The notes under the pieces are model-generated. The model worked only from the letters and a program-made list of their open reading frames with translations. It ran no database searches and had not been told where the DNA came from. This document shows, in pieces, positions 39,863-49,758 of a DNA stretch of 64,000 nucleotides (its first letter is position 1; each line of letters begins with the position of its first letter). The DNA lies in NCBI GenBank assembly GCA_037903355.1, contig JBAJFE010000014.1:6882001-6946000 (forward strand), read 5' to 3'. The translations under genes and the position numbers were made by a program. Source of the DNA: Trichuris trichiura. Its lineage: Eukaryota > Nematoda > Enoplea > Trichinellida > Trichuridae.

Positions 39863-42800
39863 TGTCGTGGACAAGCCACGGAAAGGATTGATAAAATATA
39901 AACTGTTGGATTATAGAAACGTATTCTATATAACCTGAGAATTTTGGTGTAATACCGTTACGGTGCGCGGTGTGACGGAAGGTTGCTCATTCTTTTTGCA
40001 TCAATAAAGTGTGTGTTGTTACCGCTGTCGCGAGGTTTGATACCTGACAGTGTTGGAGGCTCCAGCTATCCCTTGCCTGTTCATTTTTCCGGGGTGATGT
40101 CGGCGTACACACGTAGTGGACGTGTGAAACGTGGCCGAAAAATTCCTACTTCCGGCGCAAAACGTCTCTCCAGTCGCTCATCGAGGACCCATGGGGGCGA
40201 TGATGCCGTTAAGACACTGCGGAAGGAAATGGAAGCACTCCGACTAGAGCTGGCAAGACTTCCTAACGTTGCTCGCGTAAATGAGTCATCTTGGCAAGTT
40301 GCCAATGACTCTCCAACACCGACGCAGCAAACCTTTTGTGAAAACTCTAGACGGCTGGTATCTTCCGGAGCGGTGGACGTTTCCGTAGGTCAGGAAGAGC
40401 GGACAGCAGACCAGTGCGTTAGTAGAACCGGTCGACCTGGCGTACTGCTTGCTGAAGCAGTGACCGCCGTGGATGAGGACTGGATTTCCCAGGCAAGGCA
40501 AAAAAATGCAGCAAAGGGTGCAGGCCACTGTTTCCCGTCGGTGGACCCCGTACAGTGCATCGAGCCTTTTGATGGGGACCCACGCAAATGGGACCTCTTT
40601 ATCGGCAGTTTTCGAGCCCTTGTTCATGACGTCATGCCATCTGATGCAATCAGAATGGCTTATTTACGGCGACTACTTTCCCCTCAAGTGAGGGACAGCA
40701 TTTCTACGTATCTACACAACCCCGAGTTGTACCGAGAAGCGTTAAAGGACCTGAAATATCGCTACGGTGATCGGCGGCTCATAGCGCAATACAGTTTGAA
40801 GGCGCTTAGGGGTATGGAACCGTTGAGGCGTGAGGATTTGAAAGAGCTTGACCGTTTCTCCTGCGAGCTGCATGGAATCATCTCTTCTCTGGTAAAATCC
40901 GGACACCAGGCAGAGATGGTATCGGCAGGGAATCTTCACGACGTCGTGGCAAAATTGACTCCACGCCTACGGGAAAAATGGACGGAGAAGGCCCGTTGTT
41001 TACCGTGCCCGGTAAGTCTTCAATTATTGGACGATTGGTTGTGCGAAGTTGTGCTTACGAAACGTTCAGCAGCAATATTTGATGAAAGCACGATGTTCAA
41101 GCCGGCTGCAAGTCGGCAAAAAAAGGCGGCTGGCGTCAATGTGATAGTTAAAGATAGGACATTGTCTGCCGTCTGCGCGGCATGCAATAGAAGTCATCCA
41201 CTCACACAATGCGAACAGTTCAACTCTATGACATTGGACGATCGGCTTAAGGTTGCTAGGAAAGCGAAGTGTTGCTTTGTTTGCCTAAGCGTTGGTCATC
41301 AGTCTCGTGCTTGTAATGTTCAGAAGTCGTGTCCTATTTCTGGATGCTCAAGGAAACATCACAGGCTTCTTCATGGCGCATCATTTCGCCAGAATGTGGA
41401 CAGCACACAACCGATTTCGCGTGAGCAGCAAGAATTGCGTGAAGGATCGAAAGTAGTGCAAGTAGGTGCAACAATTTCGGACAGGGCCATTTTGCTATTA
41501 GTAGTGCCGATTATGGTTCGCAGTAGTTCAGCGACACTGAGTACATACGCTCTGTTAGATAGCGGAAGTGAGGCATCGCTGATAACGGAAGATCTAGCAA
41601 AGAAATTGGGGCTAAATTTGAAGCCAACTGCCGTGTGCTTGACGACCTTTAAGGATCGGCAACCGATCCCTACGCTGGCTGTTTCCTTTGAAGTCGCTTC
41701 ATGTGATGGAAGCTACGTGCTGCAGGTGCGTGAAGCTTTTACCGTGAACAGATTGAACTTGTCACATAGAAAAATTGCCGCTCCTGCAGCGAAAGCTACT
41801 TGGCCTCATGTGGCAGACGTACCACTCAACGACGTTAATTGTTCCGAAGTACAAGTGTTACTCGGTATTGACTATTTTGAAGTCCATCGCCAGCTAGAGA
41901 TACGTTCGCCGGCTAGGCAAGGACAGCCGTATGCCGTTCGTGGGCCACTGGGCTGGATGCTCGCTGGCCCGATACAGCGGACTTCAAATAAAAACTTAGC
42001 TGCACGTCAAGTAAATAAGGTAGGCCTATCAGAACTTGATACGCCATGCGTCGAAACTCTGTTAGAACGTTTCTGGTCGACAGAGAGCTTTGGGACAAAG
42101 CCAAATGTTAGGTTAAGAAGGCCTGTGGAAATAGAACGCAGTGAGGCAATCTTGAAAACTTCAACGAGGAAGCGTGGTAGCCGTTATGAGGTCGGACTAT
42201 TGTGGAAGAATCTAAATCCTGAATTGCCGAATAATAGGCCGCAAGCCTTAGGTCGTTTAGCGGCATTGCAACGGAGGTTGTTCGCTGATGCAAAATTGGA
42301 AGAAGCTTATAGGTCAGCGATTAACGACTTAATACGAAATGGCATAGCAAAGAGGTTAACTGTTTCTGAAATAGAGTCGCCAGCAGGTCGAATATGGTAT
42401 TTGCCGCACCATGGAGTGCGTCACCCCATGAAGCCTGATAAGTTGCGTGTAGTATTCGACGCTTCAGCTACTTACGACAATGCATCACTAAACTCCTTGC
42501 TATCGAAAGGTCCACCACTGCTCAACGATCTGTGTGGATTGCTGATCCGGTTCCGACGCTATAAAATTCCGGTATCAGCGGACATCGATCGTATGTTTCA
42601 TCAGGTTGACGTACCGGAAAACGATCAGTCGGTTTTAAGGTTCTTATGGAGAAATAGTTTATGCGAACCAATTGGCACATACCAGATGACAAGACAGGTA
42701 TTCGGTCTCACTTCGGCGCCTGCGTCTTGTATACACGCGATGAACAAATGTTTATACGACTCAGGGAATGAGTCAATGGCAAAGAGAGCAGTTACTCAGT

Positions 42801-45573
42801 TTTATGTAGACAATTATCTTGACTCGTTTTTCAACGCGAGAGAAGCAGCGGAATTTATCGGTTCGTTGAAGACGGCACTGTTGGATGGAGGTTTTCCATT
42901 ATCGAAATGGGCTTCAACCTCACGTGAGGTGCTCAGCACGTTGTCGGTCAGCCAGCTGTCTGCAGCAGCAGTAAATTTGAACCTCGGGAATTCTTCTGAA
43001 GAAGGAATCCTAGGTCTGGAATGGAATTGTGAAAGTGACACTCTATCCTTTCGCATAGGGAAAGTCGTAGCAAATGTGCGAACTCGAAGACAGTTGGTGA
43101 GCGCAGTGGCAAGACTGTTCGATCCCCTTGGCATCGCGGCCCCTGTGATGTTGGAGGCAAAACTGATCGTACGGACCGCAGTTAACGAAACCAGAGATTG
43201 GGACTCCGAGCTTCAGAAGACTCTGATTCGTCGGTATCATCGTTGGTCTAACAGTCTGTTGTCGTTGAAAGCGGTGAAGATCGACAGATGGTTAGGCATC
43301 TCAGCCATGACGGACCATCTACAACTGCATATATTCGCAGACGCGTCGTCGCAAGCATTTGGAGCCGTAGGGTATCTCAGGGTCCTCAACGGGAACGGGG
43401 TAAATGTTTCCATTGTAATGGCGAGATCGCGCCTAGCTCCAAAACGGCCTCTGAGCATTCCGCGTATGGAACTGCAAGCCGCAGTGATGGCTGTGCGAAT
43501 GGGCTCTGCAATCGTGAACGAATTGAAAGTTTCATTGAATGCAGTCATGTATTGGACAGATTCCACTACAGTGTTGCAGTGGATAGCCTCAAAAACAATG
43601 GCGTTTCCGGTCTTTGTGGCCAATCGTATTGCGGAAATATTAGATGAATCAGAGCCAAAGCAATGGCGGTACGTACCAGGAAGCCTAAATCCTGCAGATG
43701 ACCTTAGTAGAGGGCTACGTGTTGAAGAGTTGAGAAAGGAGCACCGATGGTTCAGCGGCCCGCCTTTCTTGAAGATGGACGAAATTGATTGGCCCCCTCC
43801 AAAGGGTACGAGGGAAGAGAGTGAAGGTGATAATTTGGAGCAGTGCGTGACAGTCATCGTTAGGGAAGATAACCCATTGAATAAGCTGTTTGAACGGAAA
43901 TCCAGCTTAAAGTCGATACTGCGTATAGTTGCATATGTTTGGCGCTTTGGTGCGCGTTCCGGAACCATGGAAAGAAACGGTCCTTTGAAAGCTGATGAAC
44001 TGAAGACAGCAAGGTTGATCTGTATGAGATCAGAGCAACGTGTCTACTTCGGTCAAGAAATAGAGGCGTTGTCACGCTCTGGCCAGGTGTCAGTTAGGTC
44101 AAGATTAGCACCGTTGAGGCCATATTTAGACGCACAAAGACTCATGCGAGTCGGCGGGCGATTGCGACGGACGGAGCTGCCTGAAGGAACACAGCATCCG
44201 GTGATTATGTCTCCCAGAAGTACAATGTTGCACCGAATGATTTGGGAACGTCACCTGGAGCTTATGCACGCTGGTAGTGAGCGTGTACTCGCTGACCTAA
44301 GGACGGAAGTATGGGTGATATCCGGTCGAAGGTGCGTGCGCGGCGTATTGAAAAATTGTCTGTACTGTCAACGTTTGACCGTGAAACCAGTTTTTCCTCG
44401 AATGGCAGACCTACCATTGGAGAGGATCGATTTCAAACATCCTGCGTTTTCGAATGTAGGGATTGATTTCTTCGGACCACTGGAGGTCTCCGTCAAGCGG
44501 AGCCGCGTAAAACGTTACGGACTTATATTCACATGCTTAACGACCAGAGCGGCTCATCTGGAAGTGACTTACACTATGGACGTGCATTCATTTATTGGAG
44601 CACTGCGGCGTTTCATCGCAAGAAGAGGGTGCCCAAGCACGATTGTATCTGACAATGCCAAAACGTTCGTTGGAACCAACGCACTTCAACAGAAAGAGCA
44701 ATTGGAACGTTTCTTAGCCGATCGTTACATTAATTGGAAATTCAATCCGCCTGGAGGGCCTCATCATGGTGGCGCATGGGAGAGGCTAATAGCGGTCGCC
44801 AAAAAGGCGTTGTCTGCAACGCTTCGCGGGAACATTGTAGATGACGAGACGATGTTAACGGTATTCGCTGAAGTGGAAGCTTTGCTGAACGGGCGCCCGC
44901 TCACTTATCTTACGGATGATCCTGACTGTGTAGAACCGCTGACGCCCTTTCATCTGCTCATAGGCCGCCAAAACGCACAGGTACCATCGGACGTCACAGA
45001 TAATCGAACCTCACTGCGGCGACACTGGAAAACGGCGCAGTCAATTGTGAATCGGTTTTGGAAAAGGTGGTTACGCGAATACCTACCCACTTTGCAGCGA
45101 AGGGACAAGTGGTGGAACGACACTGCAAATCTCAGAGCTGAAGATTTCGTACTCGTGGTTGAACCAACCGTGAAGAGAGGGGAATGGTTGACAGGCAGAG
45201 TAGTTCGTGTCATTGACAGCCCAGATGGAATCATAAGGAAGGCGATTGTGAAAACCAAGTTTGGCCAGTACGAAAGACCAGTGACTCGGCTAGCATTACT
45301 CGAGGCAGATAAGGCATAGTACAGCGCGGACTGCACGGGCGGAGTGTCGTGGACAAGCCACGGAAAGGATTGATAAAATATAAACTGTTGGATTATAGAA
45401 ACGTATTCTATATAACCTGAGAATTTTGGTGTAATACCGTTACGGTGCGTCGGTGTGACGGAAGGTTGCTCATTCTTTTTGCATCAATAAAGTGTGTGTT
45501 GTTACCGCTGTCGCGAGGTTTGATACCTGACAGTGCGTAAATTCCCCCCTGTCGCGAGGTTTGATACCTGACA
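39863..45573 (+). mobile_element. BEL/Pao LTR retrotransposon, intact frame
   Basis: The 5' LTR is 39863-40049 (187 bp). The 3' LTR starts at 45345; its first 188 bp match the 5' LTR with one extra base, then a 41-bp extension repeats the LTR end and reaches 45573. The duplication CCTAC (39858-39862, 45574-45578) confirms that the extension belongs to the element. A purine-rich stretch precedes the 3' LTR. Confidence 0.92.
40097..45319 (+). CDS. BEL/Pao gag-pol polyprotein (1740 aa)
   Basis: One uninterrupted frame. The ATG at 40097 is preferred because the frame upstream runs into the LTR. Gag of the DUF1759 type is around residues 150-300 (PFDGDPRKWDLFIGSF). Cys/His motifs are near 360-410 and the aspartic protease LLDSGSEASLI near 486. 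RT has LRVVFDASATYD near 781 and the active site YVDNYLDS near 903. RNase H has HIFADASSQAFG near 1080 and YWTDSTTVLQW. Integrase has an HHCC region, IDFFGP near 1456, SDNAKTF and GGAWERL near 1558, and a C-terminal BEL-type domain follows. The YVDN active-site variant is common in Pao elements. Confidence 0.95.
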   Translation: MSAYTRSGRVKRGRKIPTSGAKRLSSRSSRTHGGDDAVKTLRKEMEALRLELARLPNVARVNESSWQVANDSPTPTQQTFCENSRRLVSSGAVDVSVGQEERTADQCVSRTGRPGVLLAEAVTAVDEDWISQARQKNAAKGAGHCFPSVDPVQCIEPFDGDPRKWDLFIGSFRALVHDVMPSDAIRMAYLRRLLSPQVRDSISTYLHNPELYREALKDLKYRYGDRRLIAQYSLKALRGMEPLRREDLKELDRFSCELHGIISSLVKSGHQAEMVSAGNLHDVVAKLTPRLREKWTEKARCLPCPVSLQLLDDWLCEVVLTKRSAAIFDESTMFKPAASRQKKAAGVNVIVKDRTLSAVCAACNRSHPLTQCEQFNSMTLDDRLKVARKAKCCFVCLSVGHQSRACNVQKSCPISGCSRKHHRLLHGASFRQNVDSTQPISREQQELREGSKVVQVGATISDRAILLLVVPIMVRSSSATLSTYALLDSGSEASLITEDLAKKLGLNLKPTAVCLTTFKDRQPIPTLAVSFEVASCDGSYVLQVREAFTVNRLNLSHRKIAAPAAKATWPHVADVPLNDVNCSEVQVLLGIDYFEVHRQLEIRSPARQGQPYAVRGPLGWMLAGPIQRTSNKNLAARQVNKVGLSELDTPCVETLLERFWSTESFGTKPNVRLRRPVEIERSEAILKTSTRKRGSRYEVGLLWKNLNPELPNNRPQALGRLAALQRRLFADAKLEEAYRSAINDLIRNGIAKRLTVSEIESPAGRIWYLPHHGVRHPMKPDKLRVVFDASATYDNASLNSLLSKGPPLLNDLCGLLIRFRRYKIPVSADIDRMFHQVDVPENDQSVLRFLWRNSLCEPIGTYQMTRQVFGLTSAPASCIHAMNKCLYDSGNESMAKRAVTQFYVDNYLDSFFNAREAAEFIGSLKTALLDGGFPLSKWASTSREVLSTLSVSQLSAAAVNLNLGNSSEEGILGLEWNCESDTLSFRIGKVVANVRTRRQLVSAVARLFDPLGIAAPVMLEAKLIVRTAVNETRDWDSELQKTLIRRYHRWSNSLLSLKAVKIDRWLGISAMTDHLQLHIFADASSQAFGAVGYLRVLNGNGVNVSIVMARSRLAPKRPLSIPRMELQAAVMAVRMGSAIVNELKVSLNAVMYWTDSTTVLQWIASKTMAFPVFVANRIAEILDESEPKQWRYVPGSLNPADDLSRGLRVEELRKEHRWFSGPPFLKMDEIDWPPPKGTREESEGDNLEQCVTVIVREDNPLNKLFERKSSLKSILRIVAYVWRFGARSGTMERNGPLKADELKTARLICMRSEQRVYFGQEIEALSRSGQVSVRSRLAPLRPYLDAQRLMRVGGRLRRTELPEGTQHPVIMSPRSTMLHRMIWERHLELMHAGSERVLADLRTEVWVISGRRCVRGVLKNCLYCQRLTVKPVFPRMADLPLERIDFKHPAFSNVGIDFFGPLEVSVKRSRVKRYGLIFTCLTTRAAHLEVTYTMDVHSFIGALRRFIARRGCPSTIVSDNAKTFVGTNALQQKEQLERFLADRYINWKFNPPGGPHHGGAWERLIAVAKKALSATLRGNIVDDETMLTVFAEVEALLNGRPLTYLTDDPDCVEPLTPFHLLIGRQNAQVPSDVTDNRTSLRRHWKTAQSIVNRFWKRWLREYLPTLQRRDKWWNDTANLRAEDFVLVVEPTVKRGEWLTGRVVRVIDSPDGIIRKAIVKTKFGQYERPVTRLALLEADKA

Positions 45574-45578
45574 CCTAC

Positions 45579-46122
45579 TCCCCTGTAAGTTATAGTAGAA
45601 ACACTTGTGGAGCAGTTTTTTTTCTCGCTACGTGGCGGCTTTGCTGTCTTTCTTACGCATCAGGCTTAGGTGAAGGCAGAGTACGATAATTGACAAGGTT
45701 TTACGACCATTGCACCCCATTTTTCTCGTATCATTGTCCGTTGCCCTGTTCCACCTTAGCCTAAGCATGTGCCAAAATAGAAGGAAAGTGTAGCTGACAA
45801 ACTAGCGAGAGAAGCAGCCGACTTTGACCAGTACGTGTTGCCACTGTGGACTTGCAGGGGCATAGGTGTGAGGATCCTGTTTAATACTTTAACGATTTGC
45901 CTTTTGGTGAGCACTTTATCCTGCAAAGTGGTCTGCTGTGATTTCATATTTCTCAAATAAATCTCTCTTTACATGTAAGCATAAATGTGTTTTTATGAAT
46001 TCCTTTTTTGGTTTTTCAGAATTACATTTTCAGGACTTTAATCTTGCGCATTTTAACTTTCAAGCTGTGACATTCGGGGTTTTCTTTCAGGATTACAACA
46101 TAAACTCCTTTTCACCATTTAG
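45579..46122. other. Stretch without supported genes
   Basis: A minus-strand frame (45756-45956) lacks recognisable motifs; nothing else is visible. Confidence 0.35.
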
Positions 46123-46458
46123 TTCTATTATGAATTGGATCTGGTTCGGCAGTACATGTCTTTTAGAACATACAGAGGAACCTACAAAGTTTACCACCTC
46201 CCTATGTTGACCAGTTTTGCCCAATCCCTTGAGTGGTCAACTTACGGAAGTTCAACTGTATATGGTGCTTCCTGTTTTGGCAATCATTTAGCACATACTG
46301 ATGACACTTCTTGTTACTTTAAAAACGGCGCTTATATACAGGTGAATATTTTCTTCTTTGTCACTTGTCTGTTTCGTTCGTACTGATCTCAGAGCAAAAT
46401 CAGCAGACGACTTTCTACTATTCCTGAAAACGTCTGTCACATTCACGTCCAGAGATAG
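46123..46458 (+). CDS. Candidate two-exon coding segment, unknown protein
   Basis: Exon 46123-46341 (73 codons, after acceptor CCATTTAG) and exon 46393-46458 (22 codons, TAG stop) join in phase 0 across a 51-bp intron with donor CAG|GTGAAT and acceptor CTCAG. The peptide includes YMSFRTYRGTYKVYHLP and several Cys. Intron size fits the window. Competing open frames exist on both strands over the second exon, and the 5' part is not found. Confidence 0.35.
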
Positions 46459-47321
46459 CGTAATTTTCAAGAAAACCGTCAGTATTGCTTCCTTTTCATC
46501 ACTCACTTTTTCAAGCAACCAGCATGTGCACACTGCAAAAGTAATGGGTGAGAAAGATATGAGACAGACCCTGAGCGCTGGTGACGGACTAAGGGCAGTG
46601 TATGAAAAACGTTAGAAATGGTTCAGGCTGGTGCGTCAGCTGAGGGAGTTACATGCAGAAAACGTTTCATTCAAGCAGAAACATACAGCAGCAGCGACAC
46701 GAAACAAAACGGCTGAAACACATGCACACGCACATGCGCGCGAAAAAAAGAACAAAAATTCTCACCAAGCAGCGGGAGGGAATAGAGCTCGCAGGAGTCG
46801 GTTGATAACGAGAAAAGAATAGTTGTCGCTTTGAATGCCCCTGTTTTGCCCATTCATTCGGAGCAGATATGTCGGAACTTCCTGCCCTACTTGTTCATTC
46901 AGTAAAGCCTTTTACTCAGAGCAGATGTCTCAGAACATCCTGTTCAGCCTACTCGTTTGTCACGCTACAGCAACAGATTAATATTAGAGAAGTTGGCTAA
47001 TACGCAAATTTTTTGCTGCGCACACAGCAAGCAGCTAGACAGACAAAAGGGCAATTATATCTTCGCAGACCACGATGGAACAGTGGCTGCGAGAACGGCC
47101 AAGGAAACGGCTCTTAACGGGCGTCTCATTTTGCAAAAATGTGACATTCTCCTTTACAGATATTTACAATTTTCTAAAAGGATAACGCCGTTTGAATCAA
47201 ATTTGCGCACATGAAAGCGCTGTACAGCGGGCCTATGAATGAAGAACAGTAGCTTGACTGTAGGCTAGTGAGTATATCCTTGAAAAAATGACATGTAAGC
47301 TTTTCTTCTTAGCTTTCTTAG
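46459..47321. other. Stretch with unsupported small ORFs
   Basis: Frames at 46631-46822 and 46957-47214 (+) show no domain or splice support. Confidence 0.3.
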
Positions 47322-47396
47322 TCTTGGGACCAAGAATTAAATGTTTTGAGGAACTTGTTTACATCTCATAATGAATTCACTGAGCTGATTGTTAAG
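47322..47396 (+). CDS. Candidate 25-codon exon
   Basis: It is bounded by a good acceptor (TTTCTTAG) and a good donor (AAG|GTAAAT) and is open in one frame, reading SWDQELNVLRNLF and onward. It could belong with the exons at 46123-46458 or to another gene. The evidence is the splice sites and frame only. Confidence 0.25.
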
Positions 47397-47837
47397 GTAA
47401 ATGTTCTCCTATGTTTGCCTGGTTGTCTAAGCAATCCGTAACTGCAAATACATGGTAGTCTATGAATGCCGTCATGCGCTGAACATCAGGCTGGTCAATT
47501 CCGTGCACAAAGGAATTAAGAACCTTTGAAAGGGGGAATCTGCAGCTCAGTTGATGTTACATTGAAATTAACTTCGTGTATTTAGTTATTCAGCAGTGGT
47601 TTTCATCATCTGCAAGTTAAAAAGGACTACCGGTATCGTTAAAAGTTTATTTAGCTCAGTTGTGGCGGAGCGCAGAAATCTATTCATAATATTATACTAG
47701 AGAAAACGACCCACTGCTATTATCACAGCATGCAAGACATGAGTGACAACAAGATCTTAAATACGGCAAGAGTATATAATCTGTAACTTTTTTGAGATTT
47801 TATCGCTCGTCTTGCACACAGTAATTTTCAAAAAAGT

Positions 47838-48255
47838 TTATAACTGATCTCGCTTAATTTTCTTCTTTTCTCCACCTTCTTCGAATTCGAAGACAGTAGA
47901 CTTTATCTGCACCGTTGCGTAGTCCGGGTTTCGTGGGTCGATAAGAACTCCCTTCTTGATTGCGTCGATCAGTTCGCCTTGATCTGAATGACGATGAAAC
48001 TCAGCGAGTAATTTGTAACGTGAAGTGTTTTGTCATACTTTTCTTTCTCTCTCGCTGTGTTCCCTGCTGTTGCAAAGTACTATGAACCATTTGATCTGGC
48101 GATTCGTTGTCTCCGGGCCAGCCTTTACCTTTCTTATTTTTTGACTTAGCGCATATCAGTACGACTGGCAAGAACGTGAGCAATGACATTACAAGGTAGA
48201 TAAAAATGGAAAGCACATGGTCGTGAAACATACGTAATTCTTCAACTAAGTGCAT
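47838..48255 (-). CDS. Small single-pass membrane protein (120 aa), unknown family
   Basis: Exon 1 is 48039-48255; its ATG is preceded in frame by TGA. Exon 2 is 47838-47983, ending TAA. The 55-bp intron 47984-48038 has donor AAA|GTATGA and acceptor CATTCAG and keeps frame (phase 1). Residues 10-35 form one transmembrane helix (VLSIFIYLVMSLLTFLPVVLI), followed by a Lys-rich juxtamembrane stretch. The tail contains LIDAIKKGVLIDPRNPDYA and ends KKKIKRDQL. I do not recognise the family. It is probably a type III or signal-anchor protein with a cytosolic C-terminus, by the positive-inside rule. Confidence 0.65.
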
Positions 48256-49405
48256 AATTCACTTCAAGTGAATGCATATTACGATAGGAGCTGTTAAATC
48301 CCGGCTATTTACCCTGAAAAATATGATAACGGTACAGCTTTCGTTCTAGATAGGTGGATTAGTATTAGTTCAATGAAAAGAATAGCATACGCGGTTATGT
48401 CGCTCCTACAAGGGAGTTACACCGAACTAATCGCGGGTCCTATTGTTCTCACATTCTGATGAGTCTAAAAGCGTTCAATCTTTCTTGACGACTGCTGGTT
48501 AATGACAGAATAGGATGTCACATTTCCACTAAGATAAGGACTTCTCTAGTTCCATCTTCAACGGATAGTTTTAAAAGATACAAGAGCTATCGCTAATCGT
48601 CAAGAAGGGCAGAATGTTAAAGAAGAGTATTAAACGTCTACTGTTCAGCATCAGTACACATAACGTAACCATTGTGTAACCATAAAAACTGATAACAGCG
48701 TCTGCAGTCTGAACACAAGTAATAAATCATCATTCATTTAAATAAAATTCATTCAAGCAATAAGGAAAAAAGAAACTTTCTTGCCTTGAGCTGTTATATT
48801 TAACAGCGCTCAAACCCAGCAGGAACCCCCGGTTCGTTAAAGAATCCTGAACACAGGAAGTACACGCTTAAGAAGCGTTTTCAACACGGAATCATGCGGA
48901 AAATAAGTGAAGCGAATAAATAAATTTAAAGTTGCTTGACGTATTTAAGTTCTATGAAATGGTAAGGCGGAGAACTTCTCCATTTTAAAGTGGTGCAGAA
49001 AAACATTCTCCCTACAAATTTTCACTACACCGACATCTGCGCTTGCTGAGGCCTAAATGAAACTTCTCCTGTCGAAAAACTGCAGACAAATTCAGAGTGC
49101 CAGTCTGGACAACCTTCCGAAATTAATTTTCTATTTTCAAAATTCCAGAACATTTTCTGAAAGCATCGTCGTCAAAGCATGCGTGGAATTCATGATTAAA
49201 AATGGCAGAATCTGATGACTGGACGACAGCTTGCTGGGCAACGACAAAAAGTGAATAAAATGAATAAAGCTAAACACCCTTTTTTACGAAGGTTTCATAA
49301 GACGTATCAGTTATTCAAAAGTTGATAAAAGAACTAATTTTATTATGGACACAAAACATACTGTTAACATCCTGTTTACCTGATACAGAAGTTAAGATTC
49401 TAGGA
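48256..49405. other. Intergenic stretch, no feature recognised
   Basis: No exon or repeat is supported. A hammerhead-like scrap (CTAGTTCCATCTTCAACGG, 48548-48566, minus sense TTGAAGATGGAAC) is too short to call. Confidence 0.35.
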
Positions 49406-49758
49406 CAGTGTACCTCACGGTGGGGCAGGTGCAGGTGCCCCACCGGTGGGCCCTTTTGAAGTCCAGAGGGGCCAAAAACGCCAAGGGGCCCCTTCGGGGG
49501 CCCACTTGAGCTGGGTGGGGCACATGCCGCACCTGGGCCGTTGTGTTGAGGTGCATCGGAAGGTGAGATTGGAGGGTCAGGTATTGTGCGTACTGGGTAA
49601 GATAAAGTTGCATGCTATGCCCAATGCCGGCTAAACGCCTCCCCTCCCACTACACCACATGAACCAAACGCCGCTCGTGAAAACGGCCATTCACAACACG
49701 CAGCAGAAGGGATCGCATGTTTGTCACCGTGACCTTCCTGGCGTTGGGTTGACTAAGG

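Noticed and set aside
42814..43968. Long minus-strand frames opposite the BEL polyprotein
   Set aside because: They are antisense shadows of a clearly coding frame with recognisable domains.
45533..45573. Extra 41 bp after the BEL LTR as unrelated flank
   Set aside because: The target duplication CCTAC lies beyond it, so it belongs to the element.
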